Shown: in pieces, positions 53,931 through 63,900 of the stretch | How positions within the stretch are numbered: the stretch's first letter is position 1 | Layout of the letters: each line of letters begins with the position of its first letter | Assembly (NCBI RefSeq): GCF_036924535.1 | Contig: NZ_JAZHRT010000001.1 | Coordinates: 2,418,001 to 2,482,000, forward strand | DNA from: Bradyrhizobium sp. AZCC 2262 | GTDB lineage: Bacteria; Pseudomonadota; Alphaproteobacteria; Rhizobiales; Xanthobacteraceae | Direction of reading: 5' to 3' | Length of the DNA stretch: 64,000 nt | Notes under the pieces: model-generated | Databases searched by the model: none | The model's input: only the letters and a program-made list of their open reading frames with translations | Told to the model about the DNA's origin: nothing | Position numbers and translations under genes: made by a program

Positions 53931-54375
53931 TCAATCGCTTTCGCGGCGCATGGTTGGACGCGCATCGAGGGCAGGTCGCAGCATGAGACGACGTGAATGA
54001 CCACACAAGTTCCGTTGTTTGAGGTAGCCGAAACGCTGCGTCGGCAGAGTTGTACTACGGCGCAGCCGCCTGACGCTTCCGGGGCGGTCGAGATGAGCGT
54101 CGCTGATCGGCATAGCGGGTTTCGTCGAGTCAAGCAGGGTGATGTCGAAAGCTTCCCTCAGTCTCCCGAAGTTTCGGTCGATCACGATGAGCGCGAACAG
54201 CTCCTTCGAACGAAAGTGGCTTCTGAAACTGCCCATGGGCACGCTCAGCCTCGGCGGCGATATCGCGAACGTTGGAGCCGTGATTGCCATGGCTCTCAAA
54301 GACGCTGACTCCGGCGGCGATAATCTTGTCACGGTGTGAGGTACGAGCATGTCGCGATAAGGGGGCGTTCTTTCT
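53931..54375 (-). pseudogene. TetR-family regulator remnant, frameshifted
   Basis: Minus-strand text gives the TetR HTH as HRDKIIAAGVSVFESHGNHG and SNVRDIAAEAERAHG in one frame, then SFRSHFRSKELFALIVIDRN in the next frame, the second being the typical helix 3-4 region. The ligand domain is not recognisable, and no start codon fits the N-terminus. Confidence 0.7.
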
Positions 54376-54444
54376 GGGCTGTCACGATTGGCAATATCCA
54401 TAGGCCCGCCTTAAGGGCTCTCATGGATCGCCGGCAAAAAATGC

Positions 54445-55224
54445 TCAATCCGGCAATGAGACGGTTCTGGAGTAGACAGGTGTGGAGATTATCCCGACCA
54501 GTTGCTCCGTTCCGTCAAAGATCTCGGTCAACTTAGGTCCCGAAGCACGAAAAATGAATGCTTCGGCTCGATCGACGCTTTCCGCCGCGCTGCGAACGAT
54601 CTCGGTCGCCTGATCAACCCGGTAGATGCGATAATAGTCTGGATTCGTACCGGACCGGGTGCGAGCGTCTGTCTTGCTCCGCGATGCCAAGCTACGTTTG
54701 AACTGAACGTTAACTTGCAATTCGTTGCCGTCATCGGAAGTCAGCTGCCAGTTCTCCCGGATGATCATTTCCCCGTTGGACAGTTTGGAAGTGCGTTCGA
54801 TGGCAGCTTTTCCACTAACGTATACGGCATAGGCTCCAGGGGCCTGTTCTTTCGTCGTTATGCCGAAGACGATCAAGTTACCGGCAATCTCCGTTTCCTG
54901 CTTCCTTGCCGGCAAGGCCAGTACAAAACCAGAGAATGGTGGACGGGGCTTTTCGTCGGCATCAGATGCAAAGTAAGAATCAATAAGAACGACGGTAGCG
55001 TTGGCTCCCTTGAGGGGGCCCGTCGCGATGGGATTCGAGACCCATCCTTTCGGCATGAGCTTGCCGATGACTGCATCAGAAGCCCGGAAAGCGACCGTTG
55101 TTCGTTTATCGATATTGGTGCCAGATAGCCGTTCGGCGGCGAAAGCTGCTTCAGGCGCGAGCAGCATCGCGACCGACAGGATAGCGAGGCGCGACGCCGC
55201 GTGAACAGACTGTAACGATCTCAT
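54445..55224 (-). CDS. exported hypothetical protein, paralogue of the gene at 51713
   Basis: A 259-residue protein starting at ATG 55224 with a signal peptide (RLAILSVAMLLAPEAAFAAE). The mature part has LMPKGWVSNPIATGPLKGAN and later EMIIRENWQLTSDDGNELQV. The first block matches the pattern in the cytosolic protein at 51713. No family name recognised; a periplasmic substrate-binding or enzyme role is possible. It lies directly downstream of the frameshifted MBL gene on the same strand. Confidence 0.72.
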   Translation of the reverse strand: MRSLQSVHAASRLAILSVAMLLAPEAAFAAERLSGTNIDKRTTVAFRASDAVIGKLMPKGWVSNPIATGPLKGANATVVLIDSYFASDADEKPRPPFSGFVLALPARKQETEIAGNLIVFGITTKEQAPGAYAVYVSGKAAIERTSKLSNGEMIIRENWQLTSDDGNELQVNVQFKRSLASRSKTDARTRSGTNPDYYRIYRVDQATEIVRSAAESVDRAEAFIFRASGPKLTEIFDGTEQLVGIISTPVYSRTVSLPD

Positions 55225-55252
55225 GTTAATTGGCTCCCATTTCGTCGTTGCC

Positions 55253-56799
55253 CTATCGAGAACGCCCGGGTTTCCCGGAACGGGCATTGAGTTCTTCCAT
55301 CGAGGAAGCCCTTCCATGGAGAGGCAGGATCCGGTCCACACTGAGTCTCAGCCGTTGGATGTTCTCGATGAGGTTCATCTCCGTAGCGACAGGAAGTGGG
55401 CGGAGCATGTTGTCCTGCGGTCGAATGTGGAAGGGGTCCCCTTCAATCAGAATCTTCTCTTGCGGCAGGTAGACCATGACGAAGCCGCGCGCATGCAGGC
55501 TGTCGGGAATCTCGTGAACTTCGACCGTCCGCATAGGGTCGGAAAATACGTGCCGTGTACCGACGCCGACGATTCTTGGTGTTTTCCCGCTTTGCGCGAG
55601 GCTGTCCGGTGCGATGCGATTTGGATTCATCAGCACCCGCTCATAATACGGCTTCGCGATCGCACTGACGAACAAGGTTGCGTCTTGGCTGGCGGCGTAT
55701 CTCAGGCCCCCTGTGTGGTCGAAATGATGGTGCGTAACGACCACACTGCGGACGGTTTTCCCGGGCACCAGCCCGTTTGCCTTCGCGAACAGTTGCGTCG
55801 CGAAGCCGTCGGAGAGCGGCGCTTCCACCAGGAGGATGTGATCAGCCATTTCGATGGCGACGCTATTGTGCGTGACACCTCTCAGGAACCAGACACCATC
55901 TGCGATCTTTTCGACGATCAAGGAAGGTCTCGCGGCTGGCGTCTGTATCGCAGGCGGCACTTCGGTGTCAGACGGAAGATCGAGACGAACGTCACGAACT
56001 GCGATATCGAAGAATTCGCTTCCGCCTTGTGTTTGTCGGATACGTAGAGGAAATTTGATGCCCGATGTCTCGCGATAGTCTTCAAACAGGGTGAGTATCT
56101 CCATATCACCCATGACAGGATTGGGTATTTTTGCGGCGATCTCCGTCACGAGGCCGTTCATGTCGACCCAGACAACTGCCTCCATGACCTTGGGGATGCT
56201 GAAGCTCAGTGTTGAGTATGCTTGTCCGCCTTTGCTGACCGCATCCGCGACTGCGTTAAACCGTTTTGCGGCGAGAATTGCGCCCTGCGGCGATGACGTC
56301 CAAAGATCGTGAACGCGCGTTTCGTAGGAGCCTGACGCAGGCCCCACGAATGTTCCGATCGTCGTCCATGAGAAGCGCTCACGCATAAAGCCGACAGAGG
56401 CTGCATCGCCCTCACCGAACGGGGGATTTCCCCCGCCACCGCGGACTTCCGCACGGCTGCGAATAGAGTCTTCGCGGAAGGGCCCGGCCTCGAAGTCAAG
56501 CACGCGCGTCATCAGGGGAATCGTCAGCTTTGGCCATACCAGATTAGCTCGTAGGCTTGCCCGAACAGGCCTCCGGAGCCGGCCCCGGTAAAAGTAATTG
56601 TCTTCACGTTTGCGCCGCCAAGCGTCGACTGGGCTCGCTGAATGACGGCGTCTGCATCTGCCGGAGCCGCAAATGTAGGTGCGCCAATCGTACACGCGGT
56701 CCAAGCGAGGCAGAGCAGCCGTCCGATGCTTCGTTGGAGACGAGATCGCACGCCAAATCTACGACGTGCGATCGCGTAACATATCTGGATCCCATTCAT
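55253..56799 (-). pseudogene. exported MBL-fold hydrolase with one frameshift
   Basis: Starts at ATG 56799 (GAGGAGACC upstream) with a signal peptide ending PTFAAPAD, then reads AVIQRAQSTLGGANVKTITF to about 56544, where one base is missing. The next frame continues NLVWPKLTIPLMTRVLDFEA and the zinc motif VVVTHHHFDHTGGLRY through to 55253. Restored length is about 515 residues with the MBL domain in the second half. Domain integrity after the shift suggests a recent change or sequencing error. Confidence 0.78.
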
Positions 56800-57050
56800 A
56801 AGTCGGTCTCCTCGAACGTTTTTCGTAGCCATGATTGCGTGAAGCACCTGGCTGTGTTGTTCGCTCAAGCCGTTCAATATGTACGAACGTAGTCCGTATT
56901 GGATGGTGCCGACGGTTGTAAAGGCAGGGCCGAAGTGAATGTCCGGAATCGAGGTGTATTTGACCTGTTCGCGCGAGTTCGTCGAACTAACCTTCGTGCG
57001 TCGATGAATAATACGTTCGACCATATTGAATTGGGTTTGGAGATGTCACG

Positions 57051-58022
57051 GTGGCGCGCGAGCGAAGAACTCACCCGTTCTTGGGGCTGCTGATCGTTGC
57101 CGCCTGCGTTTTCCTCGGGCGCGACGTTCGTGCAGCTGACTATCCCAACAAGCTGATCCGTTTCATTGTGCCTTATGCGGCGGGCGGGACGACCGACCTT
57201 GTTGCGCGTTCAGTCGGGCAGAAAATATCTGAAGTTCTCAAGCAGCCGGTGGTCATTGAGAACAAGGGAGGCGCGGGTGGCAACATCGGGATGGATAGCG
57301 TGGCGAAGGCTTCGCCTGACGGCTACACCATCGGGTTGGGCGCCATTTCGACGAATGCGCTAAATCCTCACATCTACAAGTCGATGGCATTCGACCCACG
57401 TAAGGACTTTACGCCCATCAGTAAGCTGGGCACATCCACGATCGTTCTGGAGGTTTCTGCGACTTCGCCGATCAAATCAGTTTCCGACCTGGTGGCCGCT
57501 GCTAGGAAGAATCCAGGGATGCCATATGGAACGCCGGGGATAGGGACATCGATGAACCTTGCCGGTGTCCTGTTCACCCAGATGACGGGGGCTGAGTTGG
57601 TCCACGTACCTTACAGGGGCAGTTCGCCAGCGCTGACAGATATGCTCAGCGGAACCATTGAGGTGATGTTCGACAACCTGCCCGCTTCGCTTCCGCATAT
57701 TCAGGCGGGCAAGATTCGCGCCCTTGCGGTGACAGGAGCCGCCAGATCCGCGTTCTTGCCTGACGTTCCGACTCTGGCGGAAACCGGGCTCAAGGGATAC
57801 GCGATAGATCCCTGGTTTGGTGTTTATGGACCAGCAAATCTGTCGAAGCAGGTAGTTGAAACGCTGAACAAGGCGATCACCGCAGCTTTGGCCGACCCCG
57901 AAGTCAAAGGCAAGCTGACAGCCTCGGGATTCTCACCCAACGGTTCCTCAGCTGACGAGTTGGCCGAACTGACCCAGGCGGAGTACGTCCGCCTTGGGGA
58001 AGTAGCCGCATGGCTAACATGA
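57051..58022 (+). CDS. TctC/Bug-family tripartite tricarboxylate transporter binding protein
   Basis: A 323-residue periplasmic receptor. GTG 57051 starts a signal peptide (FLGLLIVAACVFLGRDVRAA). Family blocks: YPNKLIRFIVPYAAGGTTDL, VVIENKGGAGGNIGMDSVAK, VPYRGSSPALTDMLSGTIEV and DVPTLAETGLKGYAIDPWFG. Bug proteins bind carboxylates, often aromatic acids. No TctAB membrane genes are near, which is common for orphan Bug proteins. The last residues (LGEVAAWLT) differ from the family end, perhaps a small frameshift. Confidence 0.9.
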   Translation: MARERRTHPFLGLLIVAACVFLGRDVRAADYPNKLIRFIVPYAAGGTTDLVARSVGQKISEVLKQPVVIENKGGAGGNIGMDSVAKASPDGYTIGLGAISTNALNPHIYKSMAFDPRKDFTPISKLGTSTIVLEVSATSPIKSVSDLVAAARKNPGMPYGTPGIGTSMNLAGVLFTQMTGAELVHVPYRGSSPALTDMLSGTIEVMFDNLPASLPHIQAGKIRALAVTGAARSAFLPDVPTLAETGLKGYAIDPWFGVYGPANLSKQVVETLNKAITAALADPEVKGKLTASGFSPNGSSADELAELTQAEYVRLGEVAAWLT

Positions 58023-58167
58023 CCAGCGAGTAGTGCAGTTGTCGTGCTGACTGGTCTGACGCTTGAGGGCATCCCGGAAGAGATTCGGATGTTTTTCCAT
58101 CGAGCAAGCCATGGAAGCACCGCGGAAGGATACGTCTGGTGAAGGCCACAGCTCTAGAGGAACGGTC

Positions 58168-59331
58168 ATGACATTCTTCTGCCCGCCGTCGGAGGTTGGC
58201 ATGGACGAATCGAAGCTCATCTTGCTTCGAAGATCGATCGAAACCGATATTGAGAAGTGGGTGTCCGACGGCTCTGTGGTCCTGGTCGCCCGCGGCGGTC
58301 GTATCGTCATGCATGAAGCGATTGGTTACTCGGACAAGCGCAGCGGCCGGAAAGCAAAAATCAACGACGTCCTGCCGATCATGTCGCTCACGAAGCAACT
58401 GACGGCCGCCGCACTCTTTCGGTTCATTGATCGAGGCCAGGTTGCGTTGACCACGCGGATCGCGGAAGTGATCCCGGAGTTTGGCAAGAATGGCAAGGAG
58501 CGGGTGACCGTTCGGGAGGCTCTGAGTCATCAGGCCGGTCTGCCGATGCAGCACCCGGTGGAGCAGTGGCGCGACGGTAACGAAGCATATGTCGCCCGAA
58601 TTTGCGAGCTACCGCTCGAGCCAGCGCCGGAAGGGGTGGCAAACTACCACGCCGGAGCGGCGCACGCGATTCTCGGCGAGGTCATGCGGAGGCTGGATGA
58701 GAAAAAGCGACCCATCCATCAGATTATGGCCGAGGAGCTCTTTCAACCCACCGGAATGATTGACACGGCGTTGTCGTTGAAAGGGCGAAGTGACCTCGCC
58801 AAGCGATTGGCTCCGATTGCCGTACGGGACGACTCACCCGACGCGCTTCCGGCACATGATATTGAGCAAATCGCGGAAATCTGCGCCGAAGTTGATTTTC
58901 TCGCCGGGGGCGCTTTCTCGACGGCATACGACCAGTTTCGGTTTGCTGAGATGCTGCGACTTGCGGGCAAAATCGATGATGTGCGCGTTCTTTCTCCAGC
59001 GATCATAGAGGCCGCGACGACAATCCAGTCCGGCAGCAAGCTTCACGGCCTGTTCATGGTGGCGGCCGAGCGGGACCATACCGATGCGTTCCCGGCCAAC
59101 ATCGGCCTTTCACTCTATGTTGGTGGCGAGGGAATTTTCGTTACGAACATGGGTACGCTCAGTTCACCCCGGACTTTTGCCGGGTCTGGCTTCGGAGGGC
59201 AATTGTTTTGCGTGGATCCCAAGCGCGAGTTGACGTTCGTTCACCTCGTATGCGGCTATCCACAGCTCTACGGCGCGCGAAAACGATCGCAACGCATCGC
59301 GGATCTGATCATTTCGTCGGTGGTGGATTAG
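58168..59331 (+). CDS. serine hydrolase (class C beta-lactamase-like)
   Basis: A 387-residue protein of the penicillin-binding-like esterase/beta-lactamase family. Ser73 and Lys76 lie in MSLTKQLTA; the Tyr-Asn position reads NYHAGAAH, so the classic YxN is altered, favouring esterase activity. A GGLP-like segment QAGLPMQHPV and the closing SGFGGQLF are typical. AGAGGAA precedes ATG 58168. No signal peptide, so it is cytosolic. The tautomerase gene starts right at its stop. Confidence 0.86.
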   Translation: MTFFCPPSEVGMDESKLILLRRSIETDIEKWVSDGSVVLVARGGRIVMHEAIGYSDKRSGRKAKINDVLPIMSLTKQLTAAALFRFIDRGQVALTTRIAEVIPEFGKNGKERVTVREALSHQAGLPMQHPVEQWRDGNEAYVARICELPLEPAPEGVANYHAGAAHAILGEVMRRLDEKKRPIHQIMAEELFQPTGMIDTALSLKGRSDLAKRLAPIAVRDDSPDALPAHDIEQIAEICAEVDFLAGGAFSTAYDQFRFAEMLRLAGKIDDVRVLSPAIIEAATTIQSGSKLHGLFMVAAERDHTDAFPANIGLSLYVGGEGIFVTNMGTLSSPRTFAGSGFGGQLFCVDPKRELTFVHLVCGYPQLYGARKRSQRIADLIISSVVD

Positions 59332-59742
59332 ATGCCCACGTTCCACGCACATATCCCCGCAAAGAGGTTCACAAGCCAGGAAAAGCGCGCTCTTGCCGAT
59401 GCGCTCAACCTTGCTCTCCACGAAGCGCTCGGCACACCCATGGACGATCGTTTCATCATCATCAGCGAGCACGGTGAAGACGAACTCTTCATCCACCCGA
59501 CCTTCCCTGGTCTGCAGCGGTCGGAGCGACGGATCATCGTGACAGTAACTTTCGGTACCAGCCGGACGACCGAACAGAAGCGTAAGCTCGCCGAACTCAT
59601 CAGCCGCTATGCCGTCGAGAAGGTCGGCTTAGGCGAGGATGACGTCAATCTCCTCATGTACGCGGTTCCGCTCGAGAACATGAGCTTTGGTCGCGGCAAG
59701 CTGATCTCCGATATCGATCTTGCCATGCCTTGGGTCAGGTAG
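59332..59742 (+). CDS. tautomerase-family (4-oxalocrotonate-tautomerase-like) protein
   Basis: A 136-residue protein whose second residue is Pro (MPTFHAHIPAKRFTSQEKRA), the catalytic Pro after Met removal. It is about twice the size of 4-OT and fits the longer tautomerase_3 group (LMYAVPLENMSFGRGKLISD). It starts on the base after the serine-hydrolase stop, so they are one operon. Such enzymes isomerise enols in aromatic and haloacid degradation. Confidence 0.84.
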   Translation: MPTFHAHIPAKRFTSQEKRALADALNLALHEALGTPMDDRFIIISEHGEDELFIHPTFPGLQRSERRIIVTVTFGTSRTTEQKRKLAELISRYAVEKVGLGEDDVNLLMYAVPLENMSFGRGKLISDIDLAMPWVR

Positions 59743-59880
59743 CGCCGGACAGGCATGCCGTGTCCGAAACGGTGGCAACGCCATGTTCGCCCGCAGCCAA
59801 GGGTGACAGCCCCAGCTATTGTTGCAAGTTTCGATGGCCATCCAGAGAGCAAAGAGGATCCCAACGTGAGTCCAGAGGAT

Positions 59881-60469
59881 ATGCATTACTACGAGCCATC
59901 AAAGGGGCATGGCCTCCGTCACGATCCTTTCAATGCGATCATTGCGCCTCGTCCCATCGGCTGGATCTCCTCGCGGAATTCCAGGGGACAGCTCAATCTG
60001 GCACCTTACAGCTTCTTCAACGCCTTTAACTACGATCCGCCGATCCTAGGTTTTGCATCGATATCCTGGAAGGACAGCGTTCAAAATGTGTCGGAGACCC
60101 GCGAATTTGTCTGGAACCTCGTCACCAAAGAGCTGGGCGAGCAGATGAACAAGACGGCCGCACCGCTGTCCACGGTGTAAGTGAGTTTGCGACTGCTGGA
60201 GTGACGATTGCGCCCGGCCGGCATGTCGGCGTTCCGCGCGTGCGCGAGAGTCGTGCGGCAAGGGAATGCAGGGTTGGCTCGTCCTTGGTGAAGTCGTTGC
60301 GGTCTACATCGATAAATCCCTTATCAAGGATGGCGTCTATCAGACTGCACTCGCCAATCCGATTCTTCGGGCGGGTCGGGGTGGAGACTACGTCGAAGTA
60401 ACCCAGGATCGAATGTTCGAAATGGATCGACCCACCGGCAGCAGCAACCCGGCGTTTCACGGCTCCTAG
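59881..60469 (+). pseudogene. flavin reductase-like (FMN split-barrel) gene, broken
   Basis: From ATG 59881 the reading MHYYEPSKGHGLRHDPFNAI and APRPIGWISSRNSRGQLNLA is a typical flavin reductase-like domain to about 60170. The frame then shifts to SEFATAGVTIAPGRHVGVPR and again to WLVLGEVVAVYIDKSLIKDG. About 15 residues expected between these are missing, so there is at least one real deletion. Not a functional gene. Confidence 0.76.
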
Positions 60470-60505
60470 AGCCGTAACCATCAGATCCATCGACGAGGAG
60501 CATTC

Positions 60506-61582
60506 ATGCCTACACTATTTGATAGTTTCAGAATCGGGGCCCTGGAGCTGCCGAACCGGATTGTCATGGCACTCCTGACTCGAATGCGTGCGTTCGAGGA
60601 GCGAGCGCCGGGGCCGTTGAACCTGGAACACTATGTTCAGCGTGCAAGCGCGGGTCTCATCTTGACCGAAGCGACATCCGTGGCTCCCCATGGCGTCGGC
60701 TATCCCAACACACCGGGCCTTTGGTCGGAATTGCAGGTGCAGCGCTGGACGCAGATAGTGGCGGCGGTCCAACAGGCGGGCGGCAGGATCGTCTCGCAGC
60801 TCTGGCATGTGGGACGTATCTCGGATCCGGTCTACCTGAATGGCGAAAAACCCGTTGCGCCGAGCGCGATCGCTGCAGGTGGCCACGTCAGCATGCTTCG
60901 GCCGCAAAAATCTTATGAAGTACCACGTGCACTCGATACCGACGAAATTCCGGACATTGTCGACGATTTCCGCAAGGCTGCGGCGAACGCGAAACGTGCC
61001 GGCTTCGACGGTATCGAACTGCACGCGGCCAACGGATACCTCTTCGATCAATTCCTGCATGATGGCTCGAACACGCGGAACGACCGGTACGGCGGGCCCG
61101 TGGTCAACCGAGTCCGCTTCCTCCTGGAGACGGTCGATAGCCTCTTGAAGGTGTGGCCGGCCGACCGTATCGGCGTGCACCTCAATCTGATTTCCTCTTC
61201 GCACTCCATGAAGGATTCCGATCCGGCAGCGTTGTTCGGCTGCGTCGCGGAGCAACTCAGCGAGCGCAAGCTGGCCTTTATCTTCGGGCGGGAGTCGCTT
61301 GAAGGCGATACGCCGCGGCTTGCGCCGCTGCTCCGGCAAAAATTCAAGGGTGCCTTCATCGCCAACGAAGGTCTCACCCAGGACACTGCCGAGCGTGTCA
61401 TCGCCGCCGGCGAAGCCGATGCTGCCGCCTTTGGCAAACTTTACATCGCAAATCCAGATCTGGTCGAGCGTTTCCGTCGAAAGGCGCCTCTCAATCCGTT
61501 GAACAGCGCGACAATCTACTCGGGCGATGCAAACGGCTACCACGACTATCCGATCCTGGACACGCGGAGGGACCGCGCTTGA
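60506..61582 (+). CDS. old-yellow-enzyme-family alkene reductase (NemA/XenB-like)
   Basis: A 358-residue FMN-dependent ene-reductase. Motifs: FRIGALELPNRIVMALLTRM (usual Pro in MAPLTRM is Leu here), QLWHVGRIS, the substrate His-Asn pair in ELHAANGYLFDQFLHDGSN, and RNDRYGG. A barrel segment that usually reads GVRLSPNG-like is altered (GVHLNLISSSHSMKDSD). These enzymes reduce enones, maleimides and nitroesters with NADPH. It lies convergent with the GlxA regulator at 61623. Confidence 0.9.
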   Translation: MPTLFDSFRIGALELPNRIVMALLTRMRAFEERAPGPLNLEHYVQRASAGLILTEATSVAPHGVGYPNTPGLWSELQVQRWTQIVAAVQQAGGRIVSQLWHVGRISDPVYLNGEKPVAPSAIAAGGHVSMLRPQKSYEVPRALDTDEIPDIVDDFRKAAANAKRAGFDGIELHAANGYLFDQFLHDGSNTRNDRYGGPVVNRVRFLLETVDSLLKVWPADRIGVHLNLISSSHSMKDSDPAALFGCVAEQLSERKLAFIFGRESLEGDTPRLAPLLRQKFKGAFIANEGLTQDTAERVIAAGEADAAAFGKLYIANPDLVERFRRKAPLNPLNSATIYSGDANGYHDYPILDTRRDRA

Positions 61583-61622
61583 GAAGCGAACGCCCGCGCC
61601 CGCTACCGCGGTCACCGAACGG

Positions 61623-62708
61623 TTAGATGGTCGCCAGCGGGTGCGCCGCGTTGCGAAGGGCTTGGGGCGTGGCACCGAAGGTACGAAGGAAACTGCGCCG
61701 CATTCGCTCGCGATCGCCAAATCCCGTCTCGCGAGCAATTTCCTCGATTGGCAGCCGGCCTTGCTCGAGCATGAACCTCGCGGCCTCGAGGCGCAGGTTT
61801 TCAATTGCCTTCGCCGGCGAAAGGCCGGTCTCTGTCCGGAACACGCGACTAAATTGTCGAGGGCTTAGTCGGGCGGCATCGGCCAACAACTCGACCGTCA
61901 GCGGTTCGCGAAGGTTCTGCTTTGCGAAGGCCAGTGCAATTTGAACGCGATCAGATTTGGCATCGAGCTGCAGCATCGCGGAATGCTGCGATTGACCGCC
62001 GGCGCGGCGATGATGGACGACAAGCACCCTCGCGGTGCGTTGCGCTGCCTGCTGGCCTAAGTCGCGTTCAATAAGACCGAGCGCGAGATCAATCCCGGCC
62101 GTCATCCCAGCGGACGTCCACACGGGACCGTCGGCAATGAATATCCGATCCATTTCGACGGTGATCTTGGGGAATCGCCTGCCAAGTTCCTCGGCACGCA
62201 ACCAGTGCGTGGTTGCGCGCCGGCCGTCCAGAATGCCCGCTTCCGCCAGCGTGAACGCTGCAATGCAGACTGAGGTGATACGCCTTGTCGTTGATACGGC
62301 CTCGCGCAAATAGGCAACCGTGCGTGGCGATGGCGGCACCAAATCCGGCGCCGAGCCCACCATGAGCGTGTCAAAACTGCTCTCGCCCAGCGGTTCGGTA
62401 TTCATCGTCCAGCCGAGCGAGTTTGTAAGTGGCTCACCCGTTTCCGACAGAATTCGGAGATCATAGAAGCGCTCGCCGGCAACGAGATTGGCTGCTTCAA
62501 ATGCCGAGATCGGCGCGAAGCTCATCACGCTGAAGCCTTTCGGCAAGAGGAGCCCAAGCCGCGGAATAGTGGCCTCCCAATCGGCGGACAGGTAACTTCG
62601 GGTGGTCGCCAGGACATGGGGTCGAGCGCCCCGACGTTCAAGCCAAACGAGGATTTCTACTCGAATCCGGACGCTGCCGCAGGACATATTTGCCTCCATT
62701 CGGGACAT
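61623..62708 (-). CDS. GlxA-family transcriptional regulator, copy 2
   Basis: A regulator of up to 361 residues; the first about 45 are not conserved, so the true start is probably internal near the PRLGLLLPKGFSVMSF block. The DJ-1-like domain (SVCIAAFTLAEAGILDGRRA) and AraC HTH (VELLADAARLSPRQFSRVFR, IEEIARETGFGDRERMRRSF) match copy 1 at 49387 closely. It is divergent from the CurA-like gene at 62887, the same arrangement as copy 1. Confidence 0.88.
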   Translation of the reverse strand: MSRMEANMSCGSVRIRVEILVWLERRGARPHVLATTRSYLSADWEATIPRLGLLLPKGFSVMSFAPISAFEAANLVAGERFYDLRILSETGEPLTNSLGWTMNTEPLGESSFDTLMVGSAPDLVPPSPRTVAYLREAVSTTRRITSVCIAAFTLAEAGILDGRRATTHWLRAEELGRRFPKITVEMDRIFIADGPVWTSAGMTAGIDLALGLIERDLGQQAAQRTARVLVVHHRRAGGQSQHSAMLQLDAKSDRVQIALAFAKQNLREPLTVELLADAARLSPRQFSRVFRTETGLSPAKAIENLRLEAARFMLEQGRLPIEEIARETGFGDRERMRRSFLRTFGATPQALRNAAHPLATI

Positions 62709-62886
62709 TTCCCGAGTGGTTCGAACGGTTCGCGCACGATGGTGGCGACGTCTGATCGGCGTGTCTTTAATCGCGGCATCTCCGACCTTTGTGGAACTGA
62801 TGGTGCCATATAGAAGTCACCGGCGACATTGCTGCGGAGTGTTTGAACCTTCCCGTTGTCCAGGGGGCGTGCTCCGGGAGCTTGCG

Positions 62887-63900
62887 ATGGATCCCTACAG
62901 ACAGGTGGTTTTGGCGGCGCGGCCGAAGGGCTTACCTCGGGCGGCTGATTTTCGTCTGGAAACCGGTCCAATGCCCGAGCCGCTTGAGGGACAGGTTCTC
63001 GTGGCGACGAAGTTTCTTTCGCTGGATCCCTACATGCGCGGACGCATGAACGACGCCGAGTCCTATGCCCCACCAGTCAACGTCGGCGGTGTTATGGAGG
63101 GGGAGGTCGTCGCTGAGGTCGTTCGTTCGCGGCATCCATCCTTTAGCCGTGGAGAGCTTGTCCAGGGGCGGATCGGCTGGCGCACACATGCGGCGGTCGC
63201 ACCGCGAGACCTGCAAAGGGTGGAGACCGGGCTTAACCCTCCCGAGACCTCACTGGGTGTCCTGGGAATGCCTGGGTTCACTGCCTATGCAGGCCTTCAG
63301 GCCATCGGGCAACCCAAACCAGGAGAGACAGTCGTCGTCTCGTCCGCGGCAGGCGCAGTTGGATCCGTGGTCGGTCAACTGGCCCAACTAGCGGGCGCCC
63401 GCGCCGTCGGCATCGCCGGAGGCGCGGCAAAGTGCGCGTACGTGCGCGACGAGCTTGGATTCGACGCCGTCGTTGACCACAAGGCCCTCGGCCTCTCAAA
63501 GGCGCTCGCGGCTGCATGCCCCGACGGGATCGACGTCTACTTCGAGAACGTTGGCGGACCGACCTGGAACGCGGTCTTGCCGCTCCTGAACCGCTACGCC
63601 CGCGTTCCTGTCTGCGGCTTGATCGCTCATTACAACGGGGACGCACCGGTCGAGCCGAATTCTGTCGCGGAGACGATGTTGGCGATCCTCCGGCGAAGCC
63701 TGCTGATCAGGGGCTTCATCAACACTGAATTCGCGCCACAACTCTATCGAGCTTTCCTCGCGGAGATAACCCCGTTGGTCCACTCTGGACGCATTCGCTA
63801 TCGGGAGCATGTTGTCGAGGGCTTGGACGCGGCCCCACAGGCATTCATCGGCATGCTCGAGGGACACAACCTTGGCAAAACGCTTGTCCGGGTTTCCTGA
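62887..63900 (+). CDS. NADP-dependent oxidoreductase, CurA/PTGR-like, copy 2
   Basis: A 337-residue medium-chain reductase (MDPYRQVVLAARPKGLPRAA), with GGAG 7 bases before ATG 62887. Motifs LSLDPYMRGRMNDAESY, GMPGFTAYAGLQAIG, SSAAGAVGSVVGQLAQLAGA and DVYFENVGGPTW. Same length and most residues as copy 1 at 50584. The open frame upstream to 62602 is not conserved. Nothing recognisable follows in the last 100 bases. Confidence 0.92.
   Translation: MDPYRQVVLAARPKGLPRAADFRLETGPMPEPLEGQVLVATKFLSLDPYMRGRMNDAESYAPPVNVGGVMEGEVVAEVVRSRHPSFSRGELVQGRIGWRTHAAVAPRDLQRVETGLNPPETSLGVLGMPGFTAYAGLQAIGQPKPGETVVVSSAAGAVGSVVGQLAQLAGARAVGIAGGAAKCAYVRDELGFDAVVDHKALGLSKALAAACPDGIDVYFENVGGPTWNAVLPLLNRYARVPVCGLIAHYNGDAPVEPNSVAETMLAILRRSLLIRGFINTEFAPQLYRAFLAEITPLVHSGRIRYREHVVEGLDAAPQAFIGMLEGHNLGKTLVRVS

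Noticed and set aside
55223..56047. 274-codon plus-strand frame opposite the MBL gene
   Set aside because: No recognisable fold; the minus strand carries HHHFDH and family context.
60515..61804. 429-codon open frame opposite the ene-reductase
   Set aside because: Shadow of a GC-rich gene; the plus strand has all OYE motifs.
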